Assembly: GCA_964386435.1 (NCBI GenBank)
Contig: CAYLSV010000048.1
Coordinates: 1-24,428 of the forward strand
From: CAYLSV01 sp964386435
Lineage (GTDB): Bacteria; Planctomycetota; Phycisphaerae; Tepidisphaerales; Tepidisphaeraceae
Direction of reading: 5' to 3'
Length of the DNA: 24,428 bases
The notes beneath the pieces were generated by a model that saw nothing but the letters and a program-made list of their open reading frames with translations, was not told the origin of the DNA and made no database searches. The position numbers and the translations under genes are program-made. Below are positions 1 to 6,933 of the stretch, piece after piece (the first letter of the stretch is position 1; each line of letters starts with the position of its first letter).

Positions 1-45
1 CCGGCTGCGCCGGCTCCGCTTCCTCACGGGCGCGGCTCTGTGTGG
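1..45. repeat. Possible dispersed repeat upstream of the permease gene
   Basis: The first 74 bases hold no gene I can support. The stretch around 21-41 (CCTCACGGGCGCGGCTCTGT) matches, from memory, a short sequence that recurs between genes in many planctomycete genomes. It occurs once here, so the window alone cannot prove it is a repeat. No open frame here looks like the C-terminus of the expected MalF-type partner permease. Confidence 0.35.
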
Positions 46-74
46 GCGCACCTTGATGATCGTGGAGGATGCCG

Positions 75-1052
75 ATGACCACCACCACCCAACGCCCCAC
101 GCTCCCGCCGCAGCCGGTGGGGACGGTTGCCACCGGCGTCAACGAGGTCGCCGAGTACGAGCCGTCGTTGCCGGGGGAGGCGGAGAAGAAGCCGTTCGAC
201 TTCGCCCGGCTCGTCGTCTGGATCCTGCTGATTGCCGGGAGTTTGTTGCTGCTGGTGCCGTTCACGTGGATGGTGAAAAGCTCGCTGTCGACCAACGCCG
301 TCGTGCAGTCGGGCGAGCTCATCACCGGCTTCGGCACCGAGGTCATCAGCGACGACGAGGTCCGCCAGCTCGGGCCGCAGTGGCAGAACTACCCCGAGGC
401 CCTCCGGCAAATGGACTTCGCCGACGCCTTGGCGAACACGGTGTTCGTCACCGTGCTGTCGGTCGTCGGGCAGATCCTCAGCAGCAGTTTGGTCGGGTTC
501 GGGTTCGCCCGGTTCCGGTTCCGCGGGCGGGGGCCGTTGTTCATCTTGATGCTCAGCACGCTGATGCTGCCGCCGCAGGTGACGATGATCCCGGTGTTCG
601 TGCTGTTCCGCAGCCTGGGCATGATCGACAGCTTCTGGCCGCTGATCTTGCCGATGTGGTTGGCGAGCCCGTTCTTCGTGTTTATGTTCCGGCAGTTCTT
701 CAGCCAGATCCCCGAGGAGCTGATGGAGGCCGCCCGCATCGACGGGGCGAGCGCGTTCACGATCTACTGGCGGCTCATGCTGCCGCTGTCGCTGCCGGTG
801 ATCGCCATCGTCGCCATCTACACGTTCATGACGGCGTGGAACGACTTCCTCGCCCCGCTCATCTACCTCAACAGCCCCGACAACCGCACGCTCGCGCTGG
901 CCCTCAACGCCTTCAAGGGGCAGTACGCGACCAACAACGTGAACCTGCTGATGGCCGCCAGCTTCGTCTGCATGCTGCCGTGCGTGCTGCTGTTCTTCGC
1001 CGCCCAACGATACTTCGTGGAGAACGTGGCGACGAGTGGGCTCAAAGGTTGA
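75..1052 (+). CDS. Carbohydrate ABC transporter permease, MalG/UgpE family
   Basis: Inner-membrane permease subunit of a binding-protein-dependent importer, most likely for a sugar or sugar derivative. After a proline-rich cytoplasmic N-terminus it has a first hydrophobic segment (about residues 45-65), a soluble loop of about 60 residues, and then five further hydrophobic segments. The EAA loop that contacts the ATPase is clear near residues 220-245 (EELMEAARIDGAS, then LPLSLP). This domain order and the length of about 325 residues fit MalG-type proteins. I chose the ATG at 75 because GGAGG at 64-68 is 6 nt upstream; the ATG at 69 abuts that site. The MalF-type permease and the solute-binding protein are not in the window and should lie to the left. 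Substrate cannot be read from the sequence. The gene ends at a bidirectional hairpin repeat. Confidence 0.93.
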   Translation: MTTTTQRPTLPPQPVGTVATGVNEVAEYEPSLPGEAEKKPFDFARLVVWILLIAGSLLLLVPFTWMVKSSLSTNAVVQSGELITGFGTEVISDDEVRQLGPQWQNYPEALRQMDFADALANTVFVTVLSVVGQILSSSLVGFGFARFRFRGRGPLFILMLSTLMLPPQVTMIPVFVLFRSLGMIDSFWPLILPMWLASPFFVFMFRQFFSQIPEELMEAARIDGASAFTIYWRLMLPLSLPVIAIVAIYTFMTAWNDFLAPLIYLNSPDNRTLALALNAFKGQYATNNVNLLMAASFVCMLPCVLLFFAAQRYFVENVATSGLKG

Positions 1053-1121
1053 TTTGTCCTTTGTTCTTTGTCATTGATCTATCGCCGCTTCGGCAAAGGA
1101 CCAAGAACAAAGGACCAACAA
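1053..1121. repeat. GGACAAAGAAC-type palindromic intergenic repeat, copy 1
   Basis: The 73-bp gap between convergent genes (stops at 1052 and 1126) is almost entirely an imperfect inverted repeat. The left arm (1053-1072) reads TTTGTCCTTTGTTCTTTGTC and the right arm (about 1100-1119) is its near reverse complement. The loop contains a GC-rich mini-hairpin around CCGCTTCGG. It is markedly richer in A+T than its surroundings. Its position suggests a bidirectional transcription terminator or mRNA 3'-end structure; that role is inference. Related copies are at 12561-12694 and 15891-15959. Confidence 0.75.
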
Positions 1122-1125
1122 CAAC

Positions 1126-2157
1126 TCACACCAACAACCTCGCCATCGCCGCCCGGGTAGCCGGGTGGTCCACGCCGCCGCGGCGGTAGATTCGGCCGAT
1201 GGGGCCGGCGTCCTCGACGGCCTGCTCGAACAGGAGGGCGAGGTCGTCGGCCGACAGGTTGGCGAGGGCGGCGTCGACGGCGGCTTGGTCGGCGTCGGCC
1301 GTGCGGCGGGTGGTGGCGAGTTCGCGGCGGGTCATCGCCTCCCGCTGCTTGGCCGCCTCGGCACGGCGGGGGGCGTCGCGCTCGTCCTTCGCCTTGGCCA
1401 GCATCTTCGGCGACGGACGCCAGCCCATCCGCAGAAACTTCACCACGTACGCCGGCACGTCCCGCACGTCCGGCTTCGCCTGCGCCGTCAACACCACCGC
1501 CCGGATGTGCAGCGGATCGACGTGGGCGAACTCCAGCGCCGCGGCATCGGCAACCCCCTCCTCCCGCAACAACACCACGCTCTCGGCCAGCTCCTGCTCG
1601 CGGGTTTGTGGGGTTTCGTGAGGCTTGGGCTCTTGTTTGTGGCGCGTGGCGCGCCCCCCGGCTGCCGAGCGGCGCGCCGGGGAGGTGGCTCGCGGCGCGA
1701 CGGCGGGCCGGTCAGTGGTTGACGCCCCCGGCTGGTCGGCGGTGGCCCAGGGGGCTGGTGCGCCACGGACCAGGGCCACATCCGCCGCGTCGGCCTCGGT
1801 GGGCACCAGCAGCCGGCACATCGCCGGGATGCCCTGCCCGTCCCGCCCCGGCCGGGCGGGCTGCTCGACGGCCATGAGGCCGTGCTTGGCCAGCGCATCC
1901 AGCCCGCCCCGCACCGTCGGCCGGGCAGCGCCGGTCAGCCGGGCGAGGGTGGCGACGCCGACCTGAAACCGGTGGTCGTTGGCCGGGTCGGCGAAGTACG
2001 TCAGATACGGGTAAAGCCGCTGCGCCGCCGCCCCGGCCTGCGTGAGCCGCCCGGACCGCACGGCCCGATTGATCATCTGGCTGAAGCCCCCCGGCACGGT
2101 CGACCGCCGCCCCTCGGCGACGTCCGACCCCTGATTTGCAGCATTCTCAACGGCCAT
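1126..2157 (-). CDS. Winged-helix protein resembling plasmid-type replication initiators
   Basis: A 343-residue basic protein. Residues about 45-105 look like a winged helix: a helix-rich segment, then TLARLTGAARPTVRGGLDAL as a helix-turn-helix, then a short wing (HGLMAVEQPARPGRDGQG). A disordered Ala/Pro/Arg-rich linker follows (about 130-180), then a helical domain with the motif DVPAYVVKFLRMGW, similar to the [NP]-x-A-[FY]-[LV]-x-x-x-[IL]-R-x-G-W segment near the end of many helix-turn-helix replication-initiator-like proteins. I chose the ATG at 2157 because GGAGGAG lies 5 nt upstream of it; the open frame extends further up to 2328 without support. It lies downstream of thrC on the same strand but is separated from it by a large inverted repeat and its own leader. 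It could instead be a chromosomal or phage-derived regulator; DNA binding is probable and replication initiation is unproven. Confidence 0.7.
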   Translation of the reverse strand: MAVENAANQGSDVAEGRRSTVPGGFSQMINRAVRSGRLTQAGAAAQRLYPYLTYFADPANDHRFQVGVATLARLTGAARPTVRGGLDALAKHGLMAVEQPARPGRDGQGIPAMCRLLVPTEADAADVALVRGAPAPWATADQPGASTTDRPAVAPRATSPARRSAAGGRATRHKQEPKPHETPQTREQELAESVVLLREEGVADAAALEFAHVDPLHIRAVVLTAQAKPDVRDVPAYVVKFLRMGWRPSPKMLAKAKDERDAPRRAEAAKQREAMTRRELATTRRTADADQAAVDAALANLSADDLALLFEQAVEDAGPIGRIYRRGGVDHPATRAAMARLLV

Positions 2158-2334
2158 GAAGTCTCCTCCACCCGGCGAAGTCTGTGCCAACCGTCGCGGC
2201 GACGGCCCAAACCGGCACAACATGTGGGGTGGTCGACCACCTTCCCGCGCCGCCCGTTGCGCGGCAAGGACTTCACCCCGCGGCGCCAGCGCGGTGTCAT
2301 ATGTTTGTGTAAACCAAACATTGTCCAAACAAAC
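2158..2334 (-). promoter_or_regulatory. Putative promoter, operator and structured leader of the winged-helix gene
   Basis: This gene-free stretch has three features. An AT-rich island (2297-2334) holds TGTTTG/CAAACA inverted and direct repeats and a plausible minus-strand promoter, with TTGGAC at 2328-2323 and a TATA-like CATATG region near 2299-2304. A perfect 14-bp palindrome, GGTGGTCGACCACC, lies at 2228-2241, between that promoter and the start codon, where a repressor could sit. A nested hairpin at about 2182-2220 combines CCGTCGC/GCGACGG arms (2191-2205) with outer TGTGCC/GGCACA arms. Autoregulation by the encoded DNA-binding protein is a reasonable inference. Confidence 0.45.
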
Positions 2335-2354
2335 GGCGGTGCGTGCATTTCATC

Positions 2355-2442
2355 CTGACCTGCGGCACGTGGTGCCGCGGCTACCGCGGGCAGACCATGG
2401 GCGCATGCTGCGGTAGCCGCGGCACCACGTGCCGCAGGTCAG
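2355..2442. repeat. Perfect inverted repeat with 33-bp arms
   Basis: Positions 2355-2387 are the exact reverse complement of 2410-2442, with a 22-nt spacer. Each arm contains its own small palindrome (CGGCAC-GTG-GTGCCG), so the element can fold as one long hairpin or as a cruciform with side hairpins. It lies 22 nt past the thrC stop codon. There is no T-tract after the stem in the thrC direction, so it is not a canonical intrinsic terminator. It may be a dispersed REP-like or MITE-like element that also protects the thrC mRNA 3' end. Confidence 0.9.
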
Positions 2443-2464
2443 GCGCTCGGAAACCAAGCGCGGC

Positions 2465-3940
2465 TCAGTACTCCTTCACCGGCACGGCCGCGTCGGCGTC
2501 GGTGAGTTTGATGTCGGGCAAATCGCTCGCATCGCCGCCAAGGGCTTCGACGATGGCGGCGAGGTCGTCGGCCACGGGCACCGGCATGTTGCTCAGCTTG
2601 CCGTGCGGCTCGGACCGCGGGGCGTGGTCCTGGGCGGCCTTCATGTCGATGCCGGTGTGGTACATGACCGTCGCGTTGGCGTCCTTCAGCTCGTGGCCGG
2701 TGAGGATGCAGACGACGTCCTCGTCCGCGCCGATCACGTTCTCGCCGCGCAGCACTTGCAGTCCGGCGACGCTGGCGGCGCTGGCGGGTTCGCAGCCGAA
2801 GCCGTAGCGGGCGACCATGGCCCGGCATTCGAGGATGTGGTCGTCGTCGACGTCGCGGACCACGCCGTCCATCGCGTCGAGCGCCCGCAGCGCCTTGGGC
2901 AAATTGACTGGCCGGCCGATCTCGATGGCGCTGGCGACGGTCGCCGCCCGCCGGCCTTCGGCGTCCATGGTGCCGTAGAACCGCTCAACCGCCCCGGCGT
3001 CGTGCCGACCCTCGGTCCACGTCAGGCCGTCGTGGTTGACGAGCCGGCTGAGCGTGTCGGCCCCGGTTGCGTTGATGACGGCCAGCCGCGGGATCTTCTC
3101 GATGAGCCCCAGTTCCTTGAGTTCGATGAACGCCTTGCCGAACGCGCTGCAGTTGCCCAAATTGCCGCCGGGCACGATGACCCAGTCCGGCGGCTGCCAG
3201 TCGCGGGCCTCGAGGATGCGGTACATGATCGACTTCTGCCCCTCGAGGCGGAACGGGTTGACGCTGTTCATCAGGTAGATGCCCAGCGCCGGCACGTCCT
3301 TGGCCACCTGCCGCACCCGCCGCAGGCAGGCGTCGAAGTCGCCCTGGATTTGCAGCGTCGTCGCGCCGTAATCGAGTGCCTGGCTCAGCTTGCCGAAGGC
3401 GATCTTGCCCGAGCCGATGAAGACGATGCCGTGCATCTCGGCGTGGCTGGCGAACATGGCGAGCGACGCCGAGGTGTTGCCGGTGCTGGCGCAGGCGACC
3501 TTGTGGGCCCCAACCATGTTGGCGTGGGTGAACGCCGCGGTCATGCCGTTGTCCTTGAAGCTGCCGGACGGGTTGAGCCCCTCGTACTGAAGCTGAAGGT
3601 GCCCCCGCTTCATGCCGACGTGGTCGGCCAGGAGGTCGGCCGTTTGTAGGATCGTCCGGCCCTCGCCGATGGAGACGATGTCTTCGTCGGTGTTGAAAAA
3701 CGGCAGCAGTTCGCGGAACCGCCAGACGCCGGAGAAGTCGAGTTTGCCGGTGGTGTGCGTCCCCTTGCTGGCCCAGCGGTGCTCGAAGTAGGCCATCGAC
3801 TTGGGCAGCGGCAGCCGGTCCCAGTCGTACCGGACGTCGAGCAAGCTGCCGCAATCGCACAGCAGCTTGACCTGGTCGGTGCCGAAGGTCTTGCCGCAAA
3901 CGGGGTCGATGCACTGCTGATAGGCGCGGCCGGTGGTCAC
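2465..3940 (-). CDS. thrC: Threonine synthase
   Basis: Pyridoxal-phosphate enzyme that converts O-phosphohomoserine to threonine and phosphate, the last step of threonine synthesis, in the cytoplasm. The PLP-binding lysine is Lys129 in LNPSGSFKDNGMT. The cofactor phosphate loop family signature STGNTSASLAMFASH follows, and the conserved VPGGNLGNCSAFGKAF segment lies in the second half. The N-terminus carries Cys10, Cys15, Cys28 and Cys30 in a rubredoxin-like C-x4-C/C-x-C arrangement, seen in one branch of threonine synthases. At 491 residues it is longer than the common 350-430-residue forms; the extra length is an N-terminal region of about 85 residues and a C-terminal tail. The start is a GTG with no strong ribosome-binding site, chosen because it keeps the cysteine motif. 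No other threonine or homoserine gene is adjacent. Confidence 0.95.
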   Translation of the reverse strand: MTTGRAYQQCIDPVCGKTFGTDQVKLLCDCGSLLDVRYDWDRLPLPKSMAYFEHRWASKGTHTTGKLDFSGVWRFRELLPFFNTDEDIVSIGEGRTILQTADLLADHVGMKRGHLQLQYEGLNPSGSFKDNGMTAAFTHANMVGAHKVACASTGNTSASLAMFASHAEMHGIVFIGSGKIAFGKLSQALDYGATTLQIQGDFDACLRRVRQVAKDVPALGIYLMNSVNPFRLEGQKSIMYRILEARDWQPPDWVIVPGGNLGNCSAFGKAFIELKELGLIEKIPRLAVINATGADTLSRLVNHDGLTWTEGRHDAGAVERFYGTMDAEGRRAATVASAIEIGRPVNLPKALRALDAMDGVVRDVDDDHILECRAMVARYGFGCEPASAASVAGLQVLRGENVIGADEDVVCILTGHELKDANATVMYHTGIDMKAAQDHAPRSEPHGKLSNMPVPVADDLAAIVEALGGDASDLPDIKLTDADAAVPVKEY

Positions 3941-3982
3941 GAGGACAATCTACCCGACGCCGCCCGTTCATTCCTGCCGAAA

Positions 3983-4345
3983 TCAGCCGTCGCCTTCTTC
4001 GTCCTCGTCCGGCGGTAGTGTGGCCAACATCTTCTCCACGTCGGGTCGTAGTGCCGGGGCATGCGTTGTCGCCGCCCGCCACACGACCTCCCAATCGATG
4101 TCGAAGTAGTCGTGGACCATGATGTGCCGCATGCTCTGGATCTGCCGCCATGGCACCTGTGGGTGGGCCTCCTTGAGCGGCTTCGATACCTTCCACATCG
4201 CCTCGCCGACGATCTGCAGGTGGCGGTAGAGGTGCGATTGCAGCGGCTCATCGGCATCAAATGTCGCACGATCCGGCGGCAGGTATGCCGCGATCACATC
4301 GAGCGAGTCCCGGACGTCGAGCAGGCGCAGGCGGTCACTCCTCAA
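3983..4345 (-). CDS. hepT: HepT-like toxin ribonuclease (HEPN domain, DUF86)
   Basis: A 120-residue all-helical HEPN protein. Family members are RNases acting as toxins. The catalytic R-x4-H-x-Y motif is present as RHIMVHDY (Arg73, His78, Tyr80), preceded by the typical DRLRLLDVRDSLDVI opening and IVGEAMWKVS helix. I place the start at a TTG (4345): it gives the family's usual N-terminus, overlaps the preceding antitoxin gene by 11 nt, and has GGGAGG about 9 nt upstream inside that gene. The longer frame back to 4411 has no family support. In characterised MntA/HepT pairs the nucleotidyltransferase adds AMP to the tyrosine of this motif to silence the toxin. Tyr80 is intact, so the pair looks functional. 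The C-terminus is acidic. Confidence 0.88.
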   Translation of the reverse strand: MRSDRLRLLDVRDSLDVIAAYLPPDRATFDADEPLQSHLYRHLQIVGEAMWKVSKPLKEAHPQVPWRQIQSMRHIMVHDYFDIDWEVVWRAATTHAPALRPDVEKMLATLPPDEDEEGDG

Positions 4346-4631
4346 GGGGCACCGCCTCCCGTCGAATCTTCCGGCCGAACCGGCCCCGGAGCGCGCCTTC
4401 GGAAACCACATCGACGTGGACGCCCAGCATGTCCATGAGGTCGAGGGCGATGCCGCCTTGGTCGTAGATCGAGCAATCGGGTCCGAGGCGGACCAGGAAG
4501 TCGACGTCAGACTTTTCGTCGGCTTCGTCGCGGGCGACGGAGCCGATGAGCCAGGTTTTCGTCGCGCCGTGTCGCCGGGCGATTTCGAGGATCGGCTCGC
4601 GCTGATCGAGAATGCTCTGACGCGTCAGCAC
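4335..4631 (-). CDS. mntA: MntA-like minimal nucleotidyltransferase antitoxin
   Basis: A 98-residue minimal nucleotidyltransferase of the DNA-polymerase-beta fold. The signature GS-x10-DxD is exact: Gly30-Ser31, ten residues, then Asp42-Val-Asp44, which coordinate Mg-NTP. In related systems this protein AMPylates the HepT toxin. It is the upstream gene of the pair and overlaps hepT by 11 nt, so the two are translationally coupled. The predicted start is a GTG at 4631, giving the N-terminal helix LTRQSILDQREPILEIARRHGA before the catalytic strand. It begins 31 nt after the stop of the RTX gene on the same strand, so part of its transcription could come from read-through. Confidence 0.88.
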   Translation of the reverse strand: MLTRQSILDQREPILEIARRHGATKTWLIGSVARDEADEKSDVDFLVRLGPDCSIYDQGGIALDLMDMLGVHVDVVSEGALRGRFGRKIRREAVPLEE

Positions 4632-4662
4632 GGCGGCATTTTATGACGGGGTGCGGCGGACG

Positions 4663-6864
4663 TCACGCGAAGTTTTCGATGCCGGACGCGAAAACGCCGT
4701 CGTTGGAGCCGTCGTCGTCGGAGTAGAGGGTGTCGAAGCCGTCGCCGCCCTGGATCGTGTCGAAGTCGGTGTCGCTCCACAGAACGTCGTTGCCGTCGCC
4801 GCCGATTAGGGTGCTGCCGCCGTACCCGCCGGTGAGGGTGTCGTTGCCCTCGTCGCCCCAAAGGGTGCCGTAGGCGGTGATCGTGAGGGTGTCGTCGCCA
4901 TAGTGGCCGCGGAGTTCGTCGGTGCCGTCGCCGCCGTTGAGGGAGTCGTCGTCGAAGCCGCCGCGGAGGGTGTCGTTGCCGGCACCACTGGTGACGGTGT
5001 CGTTGCCGTTGTCGGCGAAGACGCTGTTGTTGCCGTGGCCCACGTCGATCGTGTCGTGGCCGTCGCCGCCGTAGACCCGGTCGTCGCCGTCGGGCTGGCC
5101 GGGCAGGTCCTCGGTCGTGCTGACGTGGTCGTTCCCCGCGTCGGCGGTCACCAGGTCGTCGCCGGCGCCGGTCTGGATCGTGTCGTTGCCCGTCCCGCCG
5201 ACGACGGTGACGGGCAAACTCCCGACGCCGGCGGTCAGGGTGTCGTCGCCGCCCATGCCCATGACGCGCACGTCGGTGGCGCGCAGCAGCAGCTCGAGGC
5301 CGCTGGTGGCGTTGGCGACGGTCACGCAGTGCGCCACGCCGGTGACGCCGGCCAGCGGGACGTGGCGGTGGTCGCCGTCGCGGGTGATGCGAATCTGGTC
5401 GCCGAACTTGCGGACCTGGATCGACTCCGCCTGCGGCCGGCCGGCGACGTGGAGCACGCCGTCCTCGACCTCCGCCACCGGCACGCGGAAGGCGAGGGCG
5501 AGCGTCGCCGTCGTCGTCTTCGTCCCGTCGGACACCTGAAGGTCGATCGGCATTGACCCGCCCTGGTGCGGCGGCGTGCCGGCGAGGCTGGCGGTGCCGT
5601 CGCCGTGGTCGGTCAGGGTGAGCCAGCCCGGCAGGTTCGTGGCGGTGAGGGCCAGCGTGTCGCCGGCGTCCGGGTCGACGGCGGCGACGGTGGCGGCGTA
5701 GTCGCGGCCGACGTTGATCGGCGGCAGCGTCGTCGTGCTGAACGCCGGCGGCGAGTCGACGAACGTGTACTCGAAGGCCCCAATGTCGGGCCCGCCCTGC
5801 CGGGCGACGCCGCGCTGGTCGGCGGCCGAGGCGGGGCTGTAGCCGGCGTTGATGGCCGGGCTGAAGGGCAACAGCGGCACGGTCGGCGTCGGCCCGCCAT
5901 GGTCGCCCACCGCCCCGACCTTGACATCGGCCAGATTCACGCCGACCTGGTTGCCATCGACGCCGTCGACGATCAGCGGCGGGTTGCTGGCGAAGACGAA
6001 CCCGCCCATGTCCGGGTTGTAGACGGAGTGCATGTAGCGGCCGACGACGTTGTGGCCGTGGCCGCCGATTTGGGTCAGGTTGGGGTCGTGCCGACTGCTG
6101 CCGGTGACCGGCGAACCGTTGATGGTCAAAAAGTCCCCGGCGAGCAGGTTGTTGGTCATCGCCAGCGACCCGGTGAACGACTGTGCCCCCTCCGACCAGC
6201 CGGTCATGATGCCCCGGTCGTTGCCGGCGAAGGTGTTGTTGGTCAGCGTGGCGGCGACCTGGTGGGACACGACGACGCCGCCGGTGGTGATGCCGTAGGT
6301 ATCGCGGCCCAAGCCGTTCTTGGTGAAGGTCGAGTTGCTGACGACGAGCGTCACCGAGTCCTGGGCGAGCACGCCGGTGCGGTTGTTGTCCGCGATCCAC
6401 GAGTCGGTGATCGTCACGTCGACGCCGTGGTACGCGCTCAGGCCGACGCCGTGCTTGGTCAGCGCGACCTGCGAGAGGCTCACCGTCCCGCCGGTGGCGA
6501 GCCAGCCTTGGGCAGTTGCCCCGCTCAGGGTCAGGCCGGACACCGCGACGTCGCCGTTGGTTTGGTTGAACAGCGGATCGAGATAGCTCACGTAGCGGCC
6601 GTCGATGGTGAGCTGCTTCGCGCCGGGGCCGAGGAGGGTGAGGTCGCGGCTGACCTCGAAGGCGCTGCCCACCGTGATGGTGCCGGCGAGGCCGGTCAGG
6701 TCGAGCGTGTCGCCCGCCGCCGCGTCGTGGATCGCCTCGCGGAGGGTGGTCACGCCATCGTTGGCGTCGACCTTGTCCAGCAGCGAGTCGACCGTGATCG
6801 TCGCCAGCAGCCGGCGGGTTTCCAACGGCTCGATCAGGCACGGGCGGCGGCAATGGGTGGGCAT
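4663..6864 (-). CDS. Exported beta-helix / RTX calcium-binding protein with LEPL motif (single helix module)
   Basis: A secreted or surface protein of about 733 residues with five parts. The N-terminus is IEPLETRRLLA (about residues 11-21), a planctomycete LEPR-XLL-type motif. Next is a CSLREA-like segment (VDSLLDKVDANDGVTTLREA). A right-handed parallel beta-helix follows, with recurring N-N-L/N-N-T rungs, closing in a choice-of-anchor-Q type DQRG...GGPDIGAFEY box near residue 355. An Ig/cadherin-like domain (about 375-460, ending SLAGTPPHQG) is next. About 190 residues of RTX nonapeptides GGxGxDxx, which bind Ca2+, end in a short GIENFA tail. I prefer the ATG at 6864: AGGA lies 5 nt upstream, and the GTG at 6918 has no ribosome site. 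It is the smaller paralogue of the gene starting at 10026. Partners, substrate and export route are not shown; calcium-stabilised cell-surface adhesin or matrix protein is an inference. Confidence 0.85.
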   Translation of the reverse strand: MPTHCRRPCLIEPLETRRLLATITVDSLLDKVDANDGVTTLREAIHDAAAGDTLDLTGLAGTITVGSAFEVSRDLTLLGPGAKQLTIDGRYVSYLDPLFNQTNGDVAVSGLTLSGATAQGWLATGGTVSLSQVALTKHGVGLSAYHGVDVTITDSWIADNNRTGVLAQDSVTLVVSNSTFTKNGLGRDTYGITTGGVVVSHQVAATLTNNTFAGNDRGIMTGWSEGAQSFTGSLAMTNNLLAGDFLTINGSPVTGSSRHDPNLTQIGGHGHNVVGRYMHSVYNPDMGGFVFASNPPLIVDGVDGNQVGVNLADVKVGAVGDHGGPTPTVPLLPFSPAINAGYSPASAADQRGVARQGGPDIGAFEYTFVDSPPAFSTTTLPPINVGRDYAATVAAVDPDAGDTLALTATNLPGWLTLTDHGDGTASLAGTPPHQGGSMPIDLQVSDGTKTTTATLALAFRVPVAEVEDGVLHVAGRPQAESIQVRKFGDQIRITRDGDHRHVPLAGVTGVAHCVTVANATSGLELLLRATDVRVMGMGGDDTLTAGVGSLPVTVVGGTGNDTIQTGAGDDLVTADAGNDHVSTTEDLPGQPDGDDRVYGGDGHDTIDVGHGNNSVFADNGNDTVTSGAGNDTLRGGFDDDSLNGGDGTDELRGHYGDDTLTITAYGTLWGDEGNDTLTGGYGGSTLIGGDGNDVLWSDTDFDTIQGGDGFDTLYSDDDGSNDGVFASGIENFA

Positions 6865-6933
6865 CATGTTCCTTAGTTCGGCACCGTCGCCGCACGCCTT
6901 GACCGTTGTTGATGCCACGATGTCTGGCCCGAT

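Noticed and set aside
24..1007. Minus-strand frame opposite the permease
   Set aside because: Arg/His/Gln/Pro/Glu-rich antisense reading typical of high-GC DNA; the plus strand encodes a clear ABC permease.
2355..2442. Classical intrinsic terminator after thrC
   Set aside because: A strong stem is present but no T-tract follows in the direction of thrC transcription, and the arms are far longer than needed; kept as a repeat element.
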